Shown here: positions 30,710 to 35,718 of the stretch, piece after piece
Position numbering within the stretch: position 1 is the first letter of the stretch
Layout: every line of letters begins with the position of its first letter
NCBI GenBank assembly: GCA_026399835.1
Contig: JAPLQE010000049.1
Location: 1 to 35,718, forward strand
DNA from: Burkholderiales bacterium
GTDB lineage: Bacteria; Pseudomonadota; Gammaproteobacteria; Burkholderiales; Burkholderiaceae_E
Reading direction: 5' to 3'
Length of the DNA stretch: 35,718 nt
Notes under the pieces: model-generated
The model's database searches: none
Seen by the model: only the letters and a program-made list of their open reading frames with translations
What the model was told of the DNA's origin: nothing
Position numbers and translations under genes: made by a program

Positions 30710-32644
30710 TCAGGGGCAGGTCTTCGGGAAGTCGATCCCGGTCGGGAACGGGAACGGGCTCAGCGCGCCGGGGGGTGCCACGGCCTTGTCGGACAGGTCG
30801 TCTGCGGAGATCGGCAGCCAGAACTCCGCGACGGCGGCCCCCTCGCTGCCGGCCACCTGCACGCGCACGTCGAGCAGGACCTGGACCCACTGGGCGAAGC
30901 TGCGCGGGTACTGGATGACCACCGCGGCCGTGCCGTTGCCGGTGGTGTTGACCGTGGTCGCGGTGCTGGCCACGTTGCCCGGCGTCAGCTGCCCGTCGCC
31001 GTTGGTGTCCTCGCCCGGCACGAACACGCCGTTGACGACGTTCGGACCGTTGCAGATGCCGTCGCGGTTGCGGTCTTCGCTCGGGAAGGTGTCGGTGATG
31101 TCCTGCCCCCACTCGGGCGGCCCCCCCGACACCTGCACCCAGCTGCCGGTGCGGTACTGCAGCGGCCGCAGGTTGACGACGACCGAGGCCTCGTTCACCG
31201 CGTTGCCGGTCGAGTCGGTGACCACCACCACGTAGGTCTTGCGGTAGAGCGCCGGTTCGACCTTCTCGATAGTGTTGTCGGTGCCGAACCGTACGAACAG
31301 CTGGCTGCGCGCCACGCTCATGAACGCCGTCTGCGACGGGATCCCGTCCACCGTCGCGACCAGCTTGACGGCGTTAACCGCAGTGGTGGTCGGGCCGCCG
31401 ATGAACGACACGGTGGCCCGGCCCGCGAGGTCGGTGGTCGCGATGCCCGGCTGGATGCTGCCGCCGCTCGGATCGTCGATCGCGCTGAACGAGACGATCC
31501 GGTTGGCGACCGGATTGCCCCGCACGTCGCGCACCACCGCGGTCAGCGTCGCGCGCTGCTCGGTCGAGCCGCCGAGGTTCGGGCCGATGGTCGACGGGCC
31601 GGCCTGCAGATCGATCTGGGACGGCGTCACCGACACGAAGTTGAAGCTGTACTCCGAGGACACGCCGCCGACCCGCGCGGTGACCGTCGCCGGACCGGCG
31701 AAGTTCGAGCTGACCGAGAAGTTCGCCGTGCCGGTCGCGATGCTGACCGAAGACGGCGTCAGCGTGCCGCGCGTGGTCGACGCCTCGACGATCGTGCCCC
31801 CGGGAATGCCGTCGGAGGACTGGTAGCTGACCTGCAGCGTGGCGGTCGTGCCCAGCGCAACCACCGGCGTCGAACCGACGGTGGCGAAGCCCGTGGACGG
31901 GGCGATCGAGAGCCCCCTGCCCGACACGGAGATCGGAAGCGCCCTGGACTCGCCGAGCGCGCTGAAGGTCAGCGTGTCCGAGCCCGGCACGGCGCCGCGT
32001 ACGCCGAACACCGCCTGGCCGCCCGAGTCCGTCTTGAGCGTCTTCGCGGTGAGCGTGTTGCCCGTCGCCGAGGCCGCGCTGACGTCCCATCCGGCCAGCG
32101 GCGCGCCGCTCGAGTCCTTGAGGGAGACCGTGTAGTTCGAGGCCGCCGCGCCGGCCAGCGAGATCGCGGAGGGACCCGATGCGTTGAGCGTCGTGCCGCC
32201 GACGCGGATCTTCAGCGGCGCGGACGCGACGCCGCCGGCATTGGCGAAGACGCTGATGTCCCGGCTGCGCGGATCGCCGAGCACGGTCAGCCGTGCGGTC
32301 GCGGTGCCGGTGCCGTCGGTGGTGCCGCGCAGCACCTCGACGCGCACGCCCCCGGGCGCACCCGCCGGGTCGGACGCGGACAGGTCGACCAGCACGTTCT
32401 TGGCGGCGACGTTGGACCCGGAGGTGACGAACACGGTCAGGTCGACCGGCGTCTTGCCATCGGAGTTGATGGTCGTGGTGCTGCCGACCACCTGCACGGT
32501 ACCGATGCCGGCACCACTGGTTGCGGCGCCGCCGCCTGCGCCCGCGCCCGCGCCGCCGCAGGCGGACAGGCCGGCCGCGATCGACAGCGGCGCGACGATC
32601 GCCAGCACAGCGAACCGGCAGGTACGGATCAATCGTTCGAGCAT
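30710..32644 (-). CDS. Ig-like (Big-type) domain lipoprotein between pilQ and aroK
   Basis: A 644-residue predicted lipoprotein. Residues 1-29 are a lipoprotein signal with lipobox LSAC (Cys29), then a Gly/Ala linker to about 45. The rest is a series of bacterial Ig-like beta-sandwich repeats (GTVQVVGSTTTINSDGKTPVDLTVFV, TLNASGPSAISLAGAAASNY, TPSQIDLQAGPSTIGPNLGG and following). Near residues 520-550, DRNRDGICNG and DTNGDGQLTPG look like calcium-binding DxNxDG loops. The function is unknown. It is 33 nt after pilQ on the same strand with a good AGAGGAAGG site, so it is probably co-transcribed with the type IV pilus genes. A pilus-associated or surface-adhesive role is inferred from this. Confidence 0.85.
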   Translation of the reverse strand: MLERLIRTCRFAVLAIVAPLSIAAGLSACGGAGAGAGGGAATSGAGIGTVQVVGSTTTINSDGKTPVDLTVFVTSGSNVAAKNVLVDLSASDPAGAPGGVRVEVLRGTTDGTGTATARLTVLGDPRSRDISVFANAGGVASAPLKIRVGGTTLNASGPSAISLAGAAASNYTVSLKDSSGAPLAGWDVSAASATGNTLTAKTLKTDSGGQAVFGVRGAVPGSDTLTFSALGESRALPISVSGRGLSIAPSTGFATVGSTPVVALGTTATLQVSYQSSDGIPGGTIVEASTTRGTLTPSSVSIATGTANFSVSSNFAGPATVTARVGGVSSEYSFNFVSVTPSQIDLQAGPSTIGPNLGGSTEQRATLTAVVRDVRGNPVANRIVSFSAIDDPSGGSIQPGIATTDLAGRATVSFIGGPTTTAVNAVKLVATVDGIPSQTAFMSVARSQLFVRFGTDNTIEKVEPALYRKTYVVVVTDSTGNAVNEASVVVNLRPLQYRTGSWVQVSGGPPEWGQDITDTFPSEDRNRDGICNGPNVVNGVFVPGEDTNGDGQLTPGNVASTATTVNTTGNGTAAVVIQYPRSFAQWVQVLLDVRVQVAGSEGAAVAEFWLPISADDLSDKAVAPPGALSPFPFPTGIDFPKTCP

Positions 32645-32677
32645 GATCTCAGGCCTTCCTCTTGTCGGGTCGCGGGC

Positions 32678-34954
32678 TCAACGGGTGCTCGCAGCGACGT
32701 CGGTCACGACGCGCGGCGTGAGGAACACCAGGAGCTCGGTCCGGTCGCTCGTGCGAGCGGTGTTCTTGAACAGGTTGCCGAGGTAGGGGATGTCGCCCAG
32801 TAACGGCACCTTGTTGATGCGGTTGCGCTCGAACTGCTCGTAGATGCCGCCGATCACGACGGTGCCGCCGTTCTCGACCAACACCTCGGTCTGCACCGAG
32901 CGGGTGTCGATCGCGAAGCCGGCGGGGGTGAGCTGACCGACCGCGTCGCGGTTGACCTGCACCTTCATGATCACGTTGCCTTCCGGCGTGATCTGCGGGG
33001 TGACCTCGAGCTTGAGGTTCGCCTTGCGGAACGCGACCGCGGTCGCGCCGCTCGAGGTCGCGGTCTGGTACGGCAGCTCGGTGCCCTGCTCGATCACGGC
33101 CTTGCCCTGATCGGAGGTCAGCACGCGCGGGCTCGACACCACCTTGCCGCGCTGCTCGGCCTCGAGCGCGGAGATCTCGAGGTTGACGAAGCGGGTCAGC
33201 TGCGAGCCGAACAGGCTGATCGCGAAACTCGCCGGGTTGGCGCCCGAGATGCCCGCGGCGGGCAGGTTCACGAAGTTCGTGTTCGCGATCGCGGTCTGCT
33301 GGCCGAGACCCGGCGCGTTCAGCCCAGCCAGGCCGCTGCCGAGCTGCGACGACAGGTCGGCGGCGCCCTGCAGGTTGCCCGACAGGGTGGAGTACGCGCT
33401 GCTGCCGAGCAGCGGCGAGCCGGCGCCGTAGACCGGCACGTTCAGTGCGGTCGGCGCGCCGGTCACCGGGTCGATCACGGATGTGGTCCGGGCGATCGTG
33501 CTGCGCAGGTCGTTGAAGCCGAGCTTCACGCCGAGGTTGCGCGAGAAGCGGTCGTCGGCCTCGACGATCCGGGCCTCGATCAGCACCTGGCGCACCGCGA
33601 TGTCGAGCTGACCGATGATCCGACGCACCTCGTCCAGGCGGGACGCGGTGTCGCGCACGAACAGCTTGTTGGTGCGCACGTCGGGCACAGCGCTGCCGGA
33701 CTTGGACAGCACGCGCTGCTTGTCGTCGCCGAGCAGCTTCGCAACCGACTCGGCCTTCTGGTAGTTGAGCTGGAAGGTCTCGACGCGGGTCGGCTCGATC
33801 TCCGCGATCTGCTGCTTCGACTCGAGGTCGAGCTTCTCCTGCGTCGCGAGCTCGTCGCGCGGTGCGACCAGGATCACGTTGCCGTTCTTGCGCATGTCGA
33901 GGTTCTTCGACTGCAGCACGATGTCGAGGGCCTGATCCCAGGGCACGTCCTTGAGCCGTAGCGTGATGCTGCCGGCGACGGAGTCGCGCACGACGATGTT
34001 CAGGTTCGTGAAGTCGGCGATGACCTGCAGCAGCGCGCGGATGTCGACGTTCTGGAAGTTCAGCGACAGCTTGTCGCCCCGATAGCCCGCGCGCGTGCCC
34101 TGCACGAGCTTGTTCGGGTCCTCGCGGACCGGCTTGACCTCGATCACGAACTGCGTGTCGCTCTGGTAGGCGTTGTGCTCCCAGAGCCCGGAGGGCTCGA
34201 TGATCATCCGGGCGTTCTCGCCCTGCTGGAACGTGCGGACCGTGCGGACCGGCGTGCCGAAGTCGGCGACGTCGAGGCGACGGCGCAGGTTGTCGGGCAC
34301 CCGCGCCTTCAGGAAGTCGACGACGATCGTCTGCCCCTGCTGCTTGATGTCGACGCCCGTCTGCGAGCTCGAGAGCTCGACGACCACGCGGCCCTCACCG
34401 TCCTTGCCGCGCCGGAAGTCGATGTCGCGCAGCGCCTGCGTGCCCGGTGCGTCGGCCTTGGCGAAGCTGTAGGCGGCCGAGCTCGCGGCGGTCATCGCCG
34501 GCCCGCCCCCGGTGCCGGAGACCGGCTCGAGCGTCACCAGGACCGAGTTGCCCTCGACCACCATCATGTGGGTCACCGGGCGGCGCAGGTTCAGCACCAT
34601 GCGCGCGCGGTTGCCGACCTGCACGACGCTGACGCTGCGCGCGTCGCCCTGGACGATTTCGATCGGCGCGGTGCCGACCGCGCTGCCGGTGTCGAGGAAG
34701 TCGAGCGCGAGTCGCGGCGGGCTGGCGATCGAGAAGCTCGCCGGCGGGAGCTTCGGGGGCGCCTTGAGCTGGATGCGCAGCACCGTCTGCGCGCCCTGCT
34801 GCACGGAGGTGACGGATTCGATCGCATTGGCCTGTGCGCGCGCCAGGCCCGCGTGCAGCATCAGCGCGAGCGCGACGACGATCGTCGCGACAAGGGCGCG
34901 GGGCCCGTTTCGGCCGTGGCCGCCGATCGCAGCCAGCACTCGTGCACCCTTCAT
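32678..34954 (-). CDS. pilQ: Type IV pilus outer-membrane secretin
   Basis: A 758-residue secretin that forms the outer-membrane pore for the pilus fibre. There is a long signal peptide ending near ARAQA (residue 40). Two AMIN peptidoglycan-binding domains follow at about 45-130 and 170-270. The STN/N0 domain is at about 300-365 (LNFQNVDIRALLQVIADFTNLNIVV) and secretin N1 near 385-450. The secretin barrel occupies about 520-750, with VPLLGDIPYLGNLFKNT and ELLVFLTPRVV as the classical end motif. The ATG overlaps the pilP stop (ATGA). Normal length for betaproteobacterial PilQ. Confidence 0.96.
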   Translation of the reverse strand: MKGARVLAAIGGHGRNGPRALVATIVVALALMLHAGLARAQANAIESVTSVQQGAQTVLRIQLKAPPKLPPASFSIASPPRLALDFLDTGSAVGTAPIEIVQGDARSVSVVQVGNRARMVLNLRRPVTHMMVVEGNSVLVTLEPVSGTGGGPAMTAASSAAYSFAKADAPGTQALRDIDFRRGKDGEGRVVVELSSSQTGVDIKQQGQTIVVDFLKARVPDNLRRRLDVADFGTPVRTVRTFQQGENARMIIEPSGLWEHNAYQSDTQFVIEVKPVREDPNKLVQGTRAGYRGDKLSLNFQNVDIRALLQVIADFTNLNIVVRDSVAGSITLRLKDVPWDQALDIVLQSKNLDMRKNGNVILVAPRDELATQEKLDLESKQQIAEIEPTRVETFQLNYQKAESVAKLLGDDKQRVLSKSGSAVPDVRTNKLFVRDTASRLDEVRRIIGQLDIAVRQVLIEARIVEADDRFSRNLGVKLGFNDLRSTIARTTSVIDPVTGAPTALNVPVYGAGSPLLGSSAYSTLSGNLQGAADLSSQLGSGLAGLNAPGLGQQTAIANTNFVNLPAAGISGANPASFAISLFGSQLTRFVNLEISALEAEQRGKVVSSPRVLTSDQGKAVIEQGTELPYQTATSSGATAVAFRKANLKLEVTPQITPEGNVIMKVQVNRDAVGQLTPAGFAIDTRSVQTEVLVENGGTVVIGGIYEQFERNRINKVPLLGDIPYLGNLFKNTARTSDRTELLVFLTPRVVTDVAASTR

Positions 34955-35490
34955 TTCCTGGTCTCCTGCACCTGCAGACGCAGGGCCGTGTCCCGTTCGA
35001 TCCAGTCGCCCGCGGCGTCCTGGACGATTTCCCGTACCGCAACCTCGTCTTCCGAGACTCGCAGCACGCGGCCGAAGTTCGGGCCGATGTAGTTGCCGAC
35101 GCGAACCTGGAAGAGCACTGCATCGGCCTGCAGCAGCGCGACCGTCGCACCCTTCTGCGTCAGGTTGCCCACCATCTTCAGGTTGTCGAGCGGATACGCC
35201 TCGAGCGGCTCGCGGCGGCGCGTGAGGTCAGGCCGCAGGCCACTGCCGGCCCGGGTGGCGCCGAGGGAATCCACGCGCAGCTTCGCGACGCTGAACGGGT
35301 CGGTCTCGCCGCTCGACGGGTATCGGAACGGCTCGAACGACTTGGGCTCGGAGAGCTTTTCCTTGACGAGCGGCGTCGTGCGGCGGATCTCGTCCATCCA
35401 GGTCCGCAGTTCACCGCGGTCGGACTCGCAGCCCGCGACCGTCAGCACGATGAACGCCAGGCCCGCGGCGCGTCGCAGGGTGCTCGTCAT
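34951..35490 (-). CDS. pilP: Type IV pilus assembly lipoprotein PilP
   Basis: A 179-residue inner-membrane lipoprotein that links the PilNO complex to PilQ. The lipobox is VAGC (Cys21). LRTWMDEIRRTTPLVKEKL and YPLDNLKMVGNLTQKGATVALLQ...GNYIGPNFGRV are PilP signatures; the latter is the beta-domain that contacts PilQ. The ATG overlaps the pilO stop and the stop overlaps the pilQ start, both as ATGA, so pilO-P-Q are tightly coupled. Confidence 0.95.
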   Translation of the reverse strand: MTSTLRRAAGLAFIVLTVAGCESDRGELRTWMDEIRRTTPLVKEKLSEPKSFEPFRYPSSGETDPFSVAKLRVDSLGATRAGSGLRPDLTRRREPLEAYPLDNLKMVGNLTQKGATVALLQADAVLFQVRVGNYIGPNFGRVLRVSEDEVAVREIVQDAAGDWIERDTALRLQVQETRK

Positions 35491-35718
35491 TTCTTGCCCC
35501 CCTGCTTCGCCTTGGCCGCCGCGGCACGCTGCTGCGCGATCTCCTCCGGGTCGAGGTACCGGAAGGTCTTCGCGGTCGCGTCCATCGCCAGCATGGCGTT
35601 CCCGCCTTTCGAGTCGAACGGTTGGATCTGCATGTTGTTCAAGGTCACGATCCGCGCGAGATTCGCGATGTCGCTCGCGAACGAGCCGAGGTCGTGGTAG
35701 TTGCCGACCACGCGCACG
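35487..35718 (-). CDS. pilO: Type IV pilus assembly protein PilO, C-terminal part
   Basis: Only the last 76 or so residues are in the window; the gene continues past its right edge. VVGNYHDLGSFASDIANLARIVTLNNMQI is the conserved C-terminal fold of PilO, followed by TFRYLDPEE and a Lys/Ala-rich tail. PilO forms an inner-membrane heterodimer with PilN. The stop overlaps the pilP start. No true start is visible. Confidence 0.9.
   Translation of the reverse strand, partial: VRVVGNYHDLGSFASDIANLARIVTLNNMQIQPFDSKGGNAMLAMDATAKTFRYLDPEEIAQQRAAAAKAKQGGKK

Overview
The window is a GC-rich stretch of bacterial chromosome, most likely from a betaproteobacterium of the order Burkholderiales. The best evidence is the right-hand block, a run on the minus strand of pilO-pilP-pilQ, an Ig-like lipoprotein gene, aroK-aroB-dgt, a REP-type transposase relative, and gltB-gltD. 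This is close to the usual betaproteobacterial housekeeping order. Heavy G/C at third codon positions, frequent GTG starts and 4-nt ATGA/GTGA overlaps also fit. High GC produces very long antisense shadow ORFs, up to 2111 codons opposite gltBD. These were discarded.

Left part (1-4139): a DUF2268-type Zn protease gene and an alpha/beta hydrolase gene on the minus strand face a TetR-type regulator, a second alpha/beta hydrolase and a LysE-family exporter on the plus strand. A NemR-like palindrome with an overlapping TATAAT box lies between the divergent hydrolase and tetR genes.

Centre (4264-17312): genes that look catabolic. A two-subunit Rieske ring-hydroxylating oxygenase, with no ferredoxin or reductase gene beside it, is divergent from a LysR regulator. 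A complete branched-chain amino acid type ABC importer follows on the minus strand (binding protein, two permeases, two ATPases). On the plus strand come a fused enoyl-CoA hydratase/3-hydroxyacyl-CoA dehydrogenase, a thiolase translationally coupled to it, and an MHS-type MFS symporter. Uptake, ring oxidation and CoA-ester beta-oxidation of an aromatic or organic acid is a reasonable reading, but the substrate cannot be read from sequence.

Transition (17477-20500): a DHCW-type cupin, a TerC-family membrane protein preceded by a well-preserved yybP-ykoY manganese riboswitch, a DUF1294 membrane protein and a PanE-like ketopantoate reductase.

Right part (20550-35718): glutamate synthase (gltB, gltD), a REP-associated transposase-like protein whose metal-binding HUH pair is replaced by Q-V-Q, dgt, aroB, aroK, a large lipoprotein with Ig-like and calcium-loop-like segments, and the end of the type IV pilus assembly operon (pilQ, pilP, partial pilO). 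A textbook intrinsic-terminator structure sits inside the first codons of aroK.

I did not find a clear-cut new multi-gene system. The most promising leads are the catalytically altered transposase relative, the pilQ-aroK lipoprotein, the aroK attenuator-like hairpin and the mutually exclusive pairing visible in the TerC riboswitch.
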